The position numbers and the translations under genes are program-made. The notes beneath the pieces are model-generated. The model made no database searches. It saw nothing but the letters and a program-made list of their open reading frames with translations, and was not told the DNA's origin. Below, one piece after another: positions 34,232-41,563 of a stretch of DNA of 46,416 nt (position 1 is its first letter; each line of letters begins with the position of its first letter). The stretch covers positions 1 to 46,416 of the forward strand of contig NZ_JADYTX010000016.1 in assembly GCF_021531475.1 (NCBI RefSeq), in the 5' to 3' direction. The DNA comes from Fusobacterium perfoetens. Lineage in GTDB: Bacteria > Fusobacteriota > Fusobacteriia > Fusobacteriales > Fusobacteriaceae.

Positions 34232-34378
34232 CTATAAGTTATCAATCATCTCTTCAAGTTCTTTTTTGTCCTCTGTTGTAAGATCAATACCTCTTTTTAA
34301 TTTTTTTAAAATTTCTGAATCTTGACTACTCATACTTCTTTCTAAAATTTTTATTATCAGTTTTACATAAAAATTCAT
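34232..34378 (-). CDS. 48-residue ORF between hemolysin III-like and acyltransferase genes
   Basis: It begins MNFYVKLIIKILERSMSSQD and ends EELEEMIDNL. A hydrophobic-basic N-terminal helix is followed by a charged, probably helical C-terminal half. The ATG at 34378 has a strong GGGAGGCAGA site, and gaps of 15 and 13 bp tie it to both neighbours. Not recognised as a family. The strong ribosome site and operon position argue for a real small protein, perhaps a membrane-associated partner of the lipid acyltransferase (inference). Confidence 0.65.
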   Translation of the reverse strand: MNFYVKLIIKILERSMSSQDSEILKKLKRGIDLTTEDKKELEEMIDNL

Positions 34379-34393
34379 TCTGCCTCCCAAAAA

Positions 34394-35023
34394 TTATACT
34401 GTTTCTGCTATATAATATATTGAAAGATAATTAAATAAACTTCCAAATATTACAAATATATGCCAAATTACATGGCTGTATTTTAAATTTTTCATCATAT
34501 AAAATATCGTTCCAACTGTGTAAACTATTCCTCCTGCAACAAGATAATTAAATGATAAAACACTAAGTGACGCTTTCACATCTTTAAATACAAAAACAAC
34601 CATCCAACCCATTATTAGATATATAATAGTAGATAAAAGTTTTAGTTTTCCTGTAAAAAATATTTTATAAACTATTCCAAGAAGTGTACAACCCCATTGA
34701 ATAAAAAAAACTATCCATCTAGTTTTGCCGTCTAAAATAGTAAATATATAAGGTGTATAGGAAGCTGATATTAAAATATATATTCCTATATGGTCAAGCT
34801 TTCTAAATAATTTTTTTAATTTTTCATTTACCAAAATATGATATGTACCTGACATCATATAAAGAAAAATTAGAGCCAAACCAAATATCACGCAACCAAA
34901 AGTATAACCAATCTTCCCAATTTTCACAGAATGTGTTACTATTAATATAAGACCTATCAAAGAAAAGATAGCTCCTGTGTAATGTGTTATGGCATTTAAG
35001 ATTTCTTCAAGACTTCTTTTCAT
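34394..35023 (-). CDS. Hemolysin III / YqfA-type (PAQR) membrane protein
   Basis: A 209-residue membrane protein with seven transmembrane helices. It starts MKRSLEEILNAITHYTGAIFSLIGLILIVTHS and holds the PAQR/HlyIII metal-site residues: H in NAITHYTG, the S-x-x-x-H region (SGTYHIL, KLDHIGIY) and the C-terminal H-x-x-x-H (HVIWHIFV). Members are putative lipid-modifying zinc hydrolases; the name hemolysin is historical. The ATG at 35023 (ribosome site TGGAGGGATAAA) is chosen over 35065. An extended -10 (TACAAT, 35061-35056 after TGG) lies upstream. Probably co-transcribed with the 48-residue ORF and the acyltransferase fusion, hinting at membrane-lipid remodelling. Confidence 0.9.
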   Translation of the reverse strand: MKRSLEEILNAITHYTGAIFSLIGLILIVTHSVKIGKIGYTFGCVIFGLALIFLYMMSGTYHILVNEKLKKLFRKLDHIGIYILISASYTPYIFTILDGKTRWIVFFIQWGCTLLGIVYKIFFTGKLKLLSTIIYLIMGWMVVFVFKDVKASLSVLSFNYLVAGGIVYTVGTIFYMMKNLKYSHVIWHIFVIFGSLFNYLSIYYIAETV

Positions 35024-35187
35024 TTTATCCCTCCAATACTTGTAGTGATATGAGTATTGTACCATAATTTATTTGATTTTAATAGTTTTATTTAAAAATA
35101 TAGATTTTTTTATTGATTGTTTTCTATTTATATATATTTAGATTTATTTTAGAATTATAACTACAAACTTAAAGGAGGTTTTATTAA

Positions 35188-35754
35188 ATGGAAAAAGATA
35201 TTTTTCTAAAAAACAGATCTTACAGAACTTTTTCTAATGAAAGAATTAATAAGGGTGAACTTTTAATGATGGTTGAGAATGCTAGACTCTCTGCCAGTGC
35301 TAGAAACTCCCAAAATATTCGTTATGCTTTGGTAGAAAATGAAGAAACTTGTGATAAAATATTTTCTCTTACAAAATGGGCTGGACTTTTAGAGTGGAAT
35401 CCATCTTTGGAAGAATCACCAGTGGCATATATTGTAATGTGTTTACCTAATGATAAAACTCTTAATATGAATTATAATTATTTTGATATGGGGCTTTCTG
35501 CTCAAAATATTTTACTTACTGCAGTATCTATGGGATATGGTGGTTGTATCCTTGGAGCTTTCAATAAAAAAGAAGTTCACGATTTATTAAATATTCCTGA
35601 AAATTATAATTGTGAGATTCTGATTGCTCTTGGTAAACCTTTGGAGATCTCAACTGTTGTTGACGCTGTTGAGGGAAATATTGATTATTATAGAGATGTT
35701 GAAAAACGTCATAACTATGTGCCAAAAATTCCTTTAAACGAATTAATATTTTAA
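35188..35754 (+). CDS. Nitroreductase-family FMN enzyme
   Basis: A 188-residue flavoprotein. NRSYRTFSNERI near residue 9 and ARLSASARNSQNIRYALV near 33 are the FMN-phosphate and ring-binding segments. MGLSAQNILLTAVSMGYGGCILGAFNK near 105 is the conserved core helix and loop, and ILIALGKPLE is the C-terminal strand. It probably acts as an NAD(P)H-dependent FMN reductase of unknown substrate. The start follows AAAGGAGGTTTTATTAA. A single-gene unit ending at a GACTGTTGCA-type hairpin. Confidence 0.9.
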   Translation: MEKDIFLKNRSYRTFSNERINKGELLMMVENARLSASARNSQNIRYALVENEETCDKIFSLTKWAGLLEWNPSLEESPVAYIVMCLPNDKTLNMNYNYFDMGLSAQNILLTAVSMGYGGCILGAFNKKEVHDLLNIPENYNCEILIALGKPLEISTVVDAVEGNIDYYRDVEKRHNYVPKIPLNELIF

Positions 35755-35772
35755 TATTTTATAAAATAAAAA

Positions 35773-35812
35773 GACTGTTGCATTTTTTATTGAACTTGCA
35801 ACAGTCCCTTTT
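35773..35812. terminator. Bidirectional terminator with GACTGTTGCA stem (second copy)
   Basis: GACTGTTGCA (35773-35782) and TGCAACAGTC (35797-35806) pair, followed by T-rich sequence. It separates the convergent nitroreductase and usher genes. Stem and loop are nearly identical to those at 13683-13718. Confidence 0.85.
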
Positions 35813-35821
35813 TCTTTAATT

Positions 35822-38359
35822 CTATTTTCTTATTAAAACAGTATCAAATCCATCAAAATATTCTCCCATATCTGTTCCCAAAGTTTCAATTTTTACATCT
35901 ACCTCAGGAAGAGAGAAACCAATTTCATCTTGTCCCAAATACTCAAATTTTATCTTATATTCCCCTGCTGGAACGCTTTCAAAGAAAAACATTCCATCAA
36001 ACTCTGGTCTCACTTCATCAATTACCTTACCATCTTTTTCCAAAAGAATATTTACCATCGTTAATTTTTGCATAAATTCTCTTTCGGTAAAATCTTCACT
36101 CTTCCATATATTTCCAGCCACCATAGAAACAATATTTATAGGAATATCTATTCTCATTCCAGCTGATTTTCTAGTTTTTATTTTCAAAGTTTCCTTCAAA
36201 TATTTTGTCATAGGATCAATAGTTCTTCTATCAACTTTTAATTCTATTACATTTGTAGAATATAATCCCTCTGCAATATAATCTCCATCTCCATTACTGT
36301 AGAATATTACATTATCCGCCATAATTCCTACATTGCTAAGAACTTCTTCTCCCTCATCAAAAACACCATTATTATTTGCGTCTAAGAATACTTTTCCATA
36401 AACCCAAGAATTTTTCAAAGAAATATTTTTACTAATTTGACGTTTTGGATCACTTAAATCTATTGTTTTATCCACTTGAATTCCTGTTCCATTTGAATGT
36501 TTTCCTTTTTCATCAAAGTTTGAACTTGAAGAAATTCTTGTATAAATAAAATCATCTAACTCAATATCAAAAGTTATTCCATATGTCGGTCTACGATAAC
36601 CATCTCTATATCTCACTTCAAACCCTAAATCTGCATAAAGTTTATTTTTTACAATCTCCTGCCTTCTTAGGTTTGTCCTCAACGAATATTCCTTTATATA
36701 ATCTCCATCATTAATTTTTTCTATTCTAGTATTTGCCATTATACTAAAACCATTGCTCCCCATATAACTTATATAGGGATTATAAGCTATTCTTTTATTA
36801 TATCCGTTAATATTTTTTTCAACTCTTAATGAAGTATACAAAGGATAAAATATTGAAGTATCTATCAATCCATAAATATATTTTTCTGTTGCTCCAGTAG
36901 TTTCTTGAGTTTTACTTTCTCCAAACTCTATATAATTTCTTCCAAAAGATTTTCCAACAGAAACCGATTTATAATTTTTTATTTTATTATCTATATCAAT
37001 TTTTTCCGAATATTCATTATAAGTATATTTTAAATTATAATCAAATATTTTTTGTTCTATTGTAGATTCAAAATTATTTTCGTGATTTTGATAATCATAA
37101 TAATTTTTATATTGAATCATCAAAGGAAATTTATTTGTACCAGTTCTAAATAAAATATCATTCTCTAAAAACTTGTACTCCTCTCCCTCAACAGATGTAA
37201 GCCTCATTCCACCTATACCTAAAGTAATATTATCTGTAACTCCATAAAAATATTTTCCTACTCTTTGGTGGTCTTCAGTTCCATCAGTTTTTCCAACTTG
37301 TAAAGAATATCTATTTTTTCCTTTTTTCAACAAATCTGAATCTGATAAAGAATAAACAATTCTTTCTTCAATTCTTCCATTTCTATAATAAATTTTTAAA
37401 ATATAGTTAGAATTAATAACTCCATCATTTACTCTAAATTCAAAATTTTTATCTCTAAATCCTTCATCACCATAATTTTTATAATCTAGTAAAAAATTAT
37501 TTCTGTATAATTCAATACTTTCAGCATCTATTGCCTCACCTTTAACAATAGTAATTCCACCATCTCTTGTCATATAAGTCCCATTACTATCCAAACTAAC
37601 CCCAATAGTTTTAGTTTCTACGTCCAAAAAACTCGGAATTATCAAAGAGAAATTTCCAAGAACTAAATCATTCCCACCTAAAATATTTGAGTATGTCAAA
37701 TTTCCATAATCAATATCCCTTTCAGGTTTTATTCCCCCTGACATATAAAATTCTCCATAAAAAAGCTGAGATGCGTATTCATAATTTACATTATACGAAT
37801 TATTTTTTAAATTTGGTTGTCTATATCCTAGTTTAACCAAACCGGGAGTAAATAATTTTCTCGGCATCTCTACATCTATTTTTTTCTCTTCCTCTTCCTT
37901 ACTTAAATCCAATCTCAATCTATTAAGTTTCCCTTTTTCTCTCTTCTCATAAGGAAGTTCAAACCTTGGTTCAATAACAATTCTTAAATCTTCTGAAGAA
38001 AATTTTGCTGATTTAAAATTTAATTTTTCAGCTAATACCTCTAATTTTACATACAATTCATCATCTAAAATTGCACATTCATCATCTTCAAAAGTAATTT
38101 TTATTTCTTGCTTATCTATTTTTCCAAAAATCTTTTTTCTTTTTATATCCACATCTATATCATACAATTCCATAAAGTAAAAAAATGAATTCATTCCCAA
38201 ATAAATTTCATCATTTAAACTATCATATTTTCCCATAAAAAAATCATCTGTTAAACTTTTTACTTTTAATTGTAGATAATAATCTTCTAATTCCATTCCC
38301 AATGTTGTAAAAGAAAAAGATACAGCACTCATTATTACAAAAATAAATTTTTTAATCAT
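35822..38359 (-). CDS. Outer-membrane usher-like protein of a chaperone-usher pilus
   Basis: 845 residues with a Sec signal peptide (MIKKFIFVIMSAVSFSFTTLG). An N-terminal periplasmic region is followed by a long stretch of alternating aromatic/polar strands typical of a beta barrel, with usher-like GGNDLVLGNFSLIIPSFLDVETKTIGVSLD and DAESIELYRNNFLLD segments. The C-terminal part has V-x-G-K-V-F-L-D-A-N-N-N-G-V-F-D-E-G-E-E, the calcium-binding-like Ig-fold entry seen in ushers of the alternative (alpha/CS1-like) branch, plus a final carboxypeptidase-regulatory-like domain. The ATG overlaps the minor pilin stop by 4 bp. Ushers assemble and secrete pilins delivered by a periplasmic chaperone. Context makes the call strong, though sequence similarity to classical FimD is low. 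Confidence 0.82.
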   Translation of the reverse strand: MIKKFIFVIMSAVSFSFTTLGMELEDYYLQLKVKSLTDDFFMGKYDSLNDEIYLGMNSFFYFMELYDIDVDIKRKKIFGKIDKQEIKITFEDDECAILDDELYVKLEVLAEKLNFKSAKFSSEDLRIVIEPRFELPYEKREKGKLNRLRLDLSKEEEEKKIDVEMPRKLFTPGLVKLGYRQPNLKNNSYNVNYEYASQLFYGEFYMSGGIKPERDIDYGNLTYSNILGGNDLVLGNFSLIIPSFLDVETKTIGVSLDSNGTYMTRDGGITIVKGEAIDAESIELYRNNFLLDYKNYGDEGFRDKNFEFRVNDGVINSNYILKIYYRNGRIEERIVYSLSDSDLLKKGKNRYSLQVGKTDGTEDHQRVGKYFYGVTDNITLGIGGMRLTSVEGEEYKFLENDILFRTGTNKFPLMIQYKNYYDYQNHENNFESTIEQKIFDYNLKYTYNEYSEKIDIDNKIKNYKSVSVGKSFGRNYIEFGESKTQETTGATEKYIYGLIDTSIFYPLYTSLRVEKNINGYNKRIAYNPYISYMGSNGFSIMANTRIEKINDGDYIKEYSLRTNLRRQEIVKNKLYADLGFEVRYRDGYRRPTYGITFDIELDDFIYTRISSSSNFDEKGKHSNGTGIQVDKTIDLSDPKRQISKNISLKNSWVYGKVFLDANNNGVFDEGEEVLSNVGIMADNVIFYSNGDGDYIAEGLYSTNVIELKVDRRTIDPMTKYLKETLKIKTRKSAGMRIDIPINIVSMVAGNIWKSEDFTEREFMQKLTMVNILLEKDGKVIDEVRPEFDGMFFFESVPAGEYKIKFEYLGQDEIGFSLPEVDVKIETLGTDMGEYFDGFDTVLIRK

Positions 38360-39192
38360 ATATATCTTACCCTAACTGTAAACTTCCCTTCATAAACTCC
38401 TTCATTTATTCCTGAAGTATTAACGCTTCCATCAATTATAATTTTATCTGTTTTTCCTTCTGTTTTAATTGTTTCTGTTATAAATTTTTCTTCTCCAGAT
38501 ATTTCTTCTGTTTTATCTTTAAATTTTAATCCAACTGGAAGTTTACCATTTGATTTATTTGATATATCCACTGTTTTAGGTATTGTAACTTGTATAAAAC
38601 TTCCATCACTTCCCCCTACCTCTATTTCAGCAGGTGTTTTAGCATTTGCTCCACTTCCTACAACAATAGTTCCAAAATCCATATGATTTATTACTTTGAT
38701 TGTTAGCGGCTCTTTCACAGTTAAAGTGTCCACTATTGCTTCCACAACACTACTACTTCTAGTTAATTTTTCACGGACTTTCCCCAGTTTAACTCTTTTT
38801 AAACTGTTACTTTTTTCTTTATCCCAATAAAAAACCAAATTTCCTTTTATATTAAATTCCAGAGTATCTTGAAAATTTCCATTTTCATCTTTTGAAAATT
38901 TAATCTCAGTAGAATCTGTTTCAACCACACGAACATTTTCAACTCTAATAAAATTATCTCCATCACTACCATTTAAATTTCCAAAATCTATATATTGATT
39001 TTCAGTTGTGCTATCAGTTTTAACTCTTAATTTTGCTGTAAATTCTGCCCTAGTAGTAACCTTTCTTATAATAATTTCTTTACAATAAAAAGAAAGAATA
39101 TCTGTTTCAATAGCTTGGACATATATAAAAGTTAATAAATATGTTAAAAAGAAAATTATATATCTATTCTTTTTTCCTATCTCAATTTTTAT
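38356..39192 (-). CDS. Two-domain minor pilin / tip subunit (DUF4402-like), non-ATG start
   Basis: The open frame runs 278 residues from an ATA codon at 39192 that lies exactly 8 nt after AGGAGG. A GTG at 38928 would give only 190 residues and cut a domain in half. From the ATA the protein starts with a fitting signal peptide (KKNRYIIFFLTYLLTFIYVQA, cleavage after VQA). Two pilin-like units follow, each with the D-F-G turn of DUF4402 proteins: AEFTAKLRVKT...YIDFGNL and VDTLTVKEPLTIKVINHMDFGTIV. Double-domain subunits often cap pili as adhesins. It overlaps the usher by 4 bp. An ATT at 39186 is another possible start. Confidence 0.75.
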   Translation of the reverse strand: MKIEIGKKNRYIIFFLTYLLTFIYVQAIETDILSFYCKEIIIRKVTTRAEFTAKLRVKTDSTTENQYIDFGNLNGSDGDNFIRVENVRVVETDSTEIKFSKDENGNFQDTLEFNIKGNLVFYWDKEKSNSLKRVKLGKVREKLTRSSSVVEAIVDTLTVKEPLTIKVINHMDFGTIVVGSGANAKTPAEIEVGGSDGSFIQVTIPKTVDISNKSNGKLPVGLKFKDKTEEISGEEKFITETIKTEGKTDKIIIDGSVNTSGINEGVYEGKFTVRVRYI

Positions 39193-39200
39193 TTTTCTCT

Positions 39201-39206
39201 CCTCCT
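39201..39206 (-). promoter_or_regulatory. AGGAGG ribosome site deciding the ATA start of the minor pilin
   Basis: AGGAGG on the minus strand is followed by 8 nt and then ATA (39192-39190). No ATG, GTG or TTG in frame follows until 38928, and the intervening codons spell a complete signal peptide. Confidence 0.6.
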
Positions 39207-39240
39207 TTTTATTAATTTAATCACAACTAATTCTATTCAA

Positions 39241-39990
39241 TTATTTTTTTATTCTTACTTTTTCTTCTTTTAATATATTATTCTTTTGGTCTAAAATTTT
39301 TACTTTTATACTTTTTCCTTTAGCATTAGCAACTTCTTTTACACCAAATCCTATTTGATTTTTTTTATTTCTTGTAGGAATTCCACATTTTCCTTTACTT
39401 AAAATATCTCCATTTTCATCTTCTACCACAAATTGATATTTAAATGAAGTATTTCCTTCAGATATTCCATCAAATCTTATTGATAAAATTCCATTTTCAT
39501 AAGAAGTTTTAAAATTTTCTATTCTTCCTTTAAGAATTTCTTCTCCAATACTTCCATACACACTTATTCCTAATTCTGTCAGAATTGTTACTTTTGATGT
39601 TAATACTTCTTCAGAACTATTTTCTCCATAAGATTTTATTTCTGATGGAACTTCTTTAAAAATAATATAGCTTTTATATTCTCCATCTTTTAAATTTTGC
39701 CCTGGTTTTACTCTAAATCTTACTGTTTGTCTTCCTCCAGGTTTTATAGATACTATTTTTGGAAACACTACTATATTTGAATCTAAATTATATTCACTTC
39801 CAAAATCATTATCACTTTCTGTATATGTTTCTATTCTTAAAGGTTTTTTTGTGTTGTTAAAAATATAAACTTCATTTGTTACAACTTTATCAATTTTAAT
39901 TTCAAATCTTGTAGGAGCAACTGCAAAATTAACTCCATACGCAAACATATTTATAAATAATAAGCTTAAAAATATATATAATTTTTTCAA
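39241..39990 (-). CDS. Periplasmic pilus chaperone (PapD-like)
   Basis: 249 residues with a signal peptide (MKKLYIFLSLLFINMFAYG, mature protein from V-N-F-A-V-A-P). The Ig-like N-domain includes APTRFEIKIDKVVTNEVYIFNNTKKPLRIETY and the edge-strand region FPKIVSIKPGGRQTVRFRVKPG, which matches the G1-strand block of pilus chaperones. The second domain is shorter. It would hold pilins by donor-strand complementation and hand them to the usher. The start is TTG at 39990, 8 nt after AGGAGG; the TTG at 39996 is only 2 nt away and too close. Confidence 0.82.
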   Translation of the reverse strand: MKKLYIFLSLLFINMFAYGVNFAVAPTRFEIKIDKVVTNEVYIFNNTKKPLRIETYTESDNDFGSEYNLDSNIVVFPKIVSIKPGGRQTVRFRVKPGQNLKDGEYKSYIIFKEVPSEIKSYGENSSEEVLTSKVTILTELGISVYGSIGEEILKGRIENFKTSYENGILSIRFDGISEGNTSFKYQFVVEDENGDILSKGKCGIPTRNKKNQIGFGVKEVANAKGKSIKVKILDQKNNILKEEKVRIKK

Positions 39991-40020
39991 AGCCAAATCC
40001 TCCTTATTTAGATAAATACT

Positions 40021-40053
40021 AAATAAGAGTCCGAAACTTTCGAACTCTTATTT
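40021..40053. terminator. Hairpin between major pilin and chaperone genes
   Basis: AAATAAGAGTCCGAAA and TTTCGAACTCTTATTT form a 16-bp stem with one mismatch and a single-base loop, directly after the pilin stop. On the minus strand the T run after it is poor, so it may be a leaky terminator or mRNA-stabilising stem, which would yield more pilin than chaperone and usher. Confidence 0.65.
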
Positions 40054-40058
40054 TTTTA

Positions 40059-40604
40059 TTAATAATATTTTGCTCTTATATAAAGTTTTCCAGTATAATC
40101 TCCCTCTTTTTGAGTTGCACTTGCTGTAGCTGTTCCACCTATCATAAATTCTTTTTTGTTTCCAGCTTCTAAAACATAAATTCCATTTGTAGTATCATCT
40201 CCAGGTGCTCCAGCTGTAAACATTGATAATTTTGTTGTAAGCTTTTCGTTATCAGTAGCTCCTGTTCCTGTTTTTAATATTACATTAAACTTATGTAATG
40301 ATCCTGTATACTTTACATATTCTCCTTCTTCCGAAGTTTTTATTTCTATAAGTAATTTTTCACCTGTTGTTCCTAAAATATCTAATGGTACATTAGATTC
40401 ATGAGTTATTTCTTCTCCTTGAATCATTGTTCCAAAATCCAAATGTGTAGCTACTATTTGTAATGGAGCTACTACTTTAGCTTTTACATTTACTACTCCT
40501 TCTACTGCGTCAGCAAATTTTTTTGCTGTTGTTGTTGTTGTTGTTGCAGCAAATGTTGCCATTGATAATGCCATAATTCCTGTTAATAATAATACTTTTT
40601 TCAT
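40059..40604 (-). CDS. Major pilin subunit (DUF4402-like)
   Basis: 181 residues with a classical signal peptide (MKKVLLLTGIMALSMATFA). The mature protein starts with six Thr from an (ACA)6 tract, a flexible N-terminal extension that could act as the donor strand. VVNVKAKVVAPLQIVATHLDFGTMIQG is the DUF4402-type first strand and D-F-G turn, and the C-terminus ends in an alternating YTGKLYIRAKYY strand, as is common for chaperone-bound pilins. The ATG has TGAGGAAGATTT upstream. First gene of the operon, after an approximately 255-nt riboswitch leader. Confidence 0.82.
   Translation of the reverse strand: MKKVLLLTGIMALSMATFAATTTTTTAKKFADAVEGVVNVKAKVVAPLQIVATHLDFGTMIQGEEITHESNVPLDILGTTGEKLLIEIKTSEEGEYVKYTGSLHKFNVILKTGTGATDNEKLTTKLSMFTAGAPGDDTTNGIYVLEAGNKKEFMIGGTATASATQKEGDYTGKLYIRAKYY
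40524..40541 (-). repeat. Trinucleotide repeat (ACA)6 in the major pilin gene
   Basis: Six consecutive ACA codons (GTT on the plus strand) encode a Thr run just after the signal peptide of the pilin. Slippage by whole triplets would lengthen or shorten the N-terminal extension without breaking the frame. Confidence 0.8.
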
Positions 40605-40669
40605 AAATCTTCCTCACTCTTTTTCATTTAGTAATACTTTTTTTAAATCAAATTATAATTTTCTTGTGT

Positions 40670-40716
40670 AAAAAAACAGCATAAAAAATTACCCCTCTTG
40701 TGTAATTCTTAAGCTG
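40670..40716 (-). terminator. Intrinsic terminator of the pilus riboswitch (attenuator)
   Basis: Minus strand: CAGC-TTAAGAATTAC pairs with GTAATTTTTTAT-GCTG (one bulge and one mismatch), followed by seven T. It sits immediately after the riboswitch aptamer, and its 5' arm (GCAGC) overlaps the aptamer's 3' end, so aptamer folding and termination should compete. Confidence 0.75.
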
Positions 40717-40790
40717 CAACTGGCTGCCATTTTAAAGGCCCTATAGCTTTGTGTCATAACGTTTCCATTATTTTACTAAATTATATTTTT
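40711..40790 (-). ncRNA. Cyclic di-GMP-I (GEMM) riboswitch in the pilus operon leader
   Basis: Read on the minus strand, the leader shows the core pattern of GEMM-I RNAs. ATAATG-GAAA-CGTTAT (40771-40756) is a stem with the GAAA tetraloop. GACACAAAGC (40755-40746) is close to the consensus GACGCAAAGC. CTATAGGGCC forms the second stem, and GGCAGCCAGTTGC (40728-40716) matches the tetraloop-receptor side. Known GEMM-I RNAs bind c-di-GMP and often control pili, motility and adhesion genes. One conserved G is A here. It lies between a consensus promoter and the major pilin gene and is followed by an intrinsic terminator. Confidence 0.82.
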
Positions 40791-40800
40791 GAATCATTTC

Positions 40801-40864
40801 GTTTTTTTTTTTTTTTTTAAAATTTAATTGTTAAAATTTTTTATTTTTTTTTTTTGTTTTTTTT
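40801..40864 (-). repeat. Homopolymeric A tracts (17, 12 and 8) in the pilus leader
   Basis: On the transcribed strand the leader holds runs of 8, 12 and 17 A between the predicted transcription start and the riboswitch. The first begins at or next to +1. Such tracts slip during replication and can cause slippage of RNA polymerase. Confidence 0.85.
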
Positions 40865-40865
40865 A

Positions 40866-40894
40866 ATAATAACATAAATCACTTTTTTTGTCAA
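40866..40894 (-). promoter_or_regulatory. Promoter of the pilus operon
   Basis: Minus strand: TTGACA (40894-40889), 17 bp, TATTAT (40871-40866). The -35 box contains the TGA stop codon of the upstream Nudix gene, so the promoter overlaps its end. Confidence 0.85.
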
Positions 40895-41544
40895 ACATTT
40901 TTTTTCATATCTTTTGCCACAGAATAAATTATCTCTCCAGTAATTCCCCAAATCACTTCTCCAGCATAGTTATAAAAATAAATTTCTCTTTCTCTTCCCC
41001 AAGGTTTTTCATATCTATGTGGTATCCCCAGTTCTTCAACAGGAAAATTTTTTTCTTCATTTCCTTTTAAATATTTAGGTCTATTCTCCACCATTACTTT
41101 TTCTATTCTTGGTTCTGTCTCAAGAAAAAATTTAAGTGGCACTAAAAATATTTTTTCCACTTCATCTGGATTTAATTTTAATTCCTCATAACAAAAATTT
41201 TCAACCACTCCAAATTGTACATCTATAAGTTGCCCAGTAGGAATCAAAAGTTTTCCATAATGAACTACCTCAGTTATTCTCTCTTTTTTTATCCCCACTT
41301 CTTCAAAAGTTTCCCTTAAAGCTGTTTCTATACAATTTTTATCCTCTTTTTCAATTTTTCCACCGGGAAAAGATACTTCTCCCCCTTGAGCTATATTCAT
41401 AGCTCTTTTTTCAAAAAGGATATTTATTTCATCTTCTATTTTACAAAACAAAACCATCACAGAATAATTTAATTTTTTCTCTTTTCCTATTATTCTATCT
41501 TTTCCATCTATCTCTTTAAAAAATTCATTCAATTTTCTTTCCAA
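40891..41544 (-). CDS. Nudix hydrolase, CoA pyrophosphatase-like (NudL/YeaB type)
   Basis: 217 residues. ILFEKRAMNIAQGGEVSFPGGKIEKED precedes the Nudix box G-x5-E-x7-R-E-x-x-E-E-x-G (GGKIEKEDKNCIETALRETFEEVGI, near residues 60-84). This matches the UPF0035/NudL signature of coenzyme A diphosphatases, in which the GQVSFPGG motif precedes the box. It likely cleaves CoA or related dinucleotides in the cytoplasm using Mg2+. Its last codons form the -35 box of the pilus promoter. It follows YbaK by 19 bp. Confidence 0.9.
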   Translation of the reverse strand: MERKLNEFFKEIDGKDRIIGKEKKLNYSVMVLFCKIEDEINILFEKRAMNIAQGGEVSFPGGKIEKEDKNCIETALRETFEEVGIKKERITEVVHYGKLLIPTGQLIDVQFGVVENFCYEELKLNPDEVEKIFLVPLKFFLETEPRIEKVMVENRPKYLKGNEEKNFPVEELGIPHRYEKPWGREREIYFYNYAGEVIWGITGEIIYSVAKDMKKNV

Positions 41545-41563
41545 AATTTTTTTCCTTTCCAGA

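Noticed and set aside
40605..40890. A coding gene in the pilus leader
   Set aside because: The stretch has no open frame with a ribosome site; its features (promoter, A tracts, aptamer, terminator) fully explain it as a leader.
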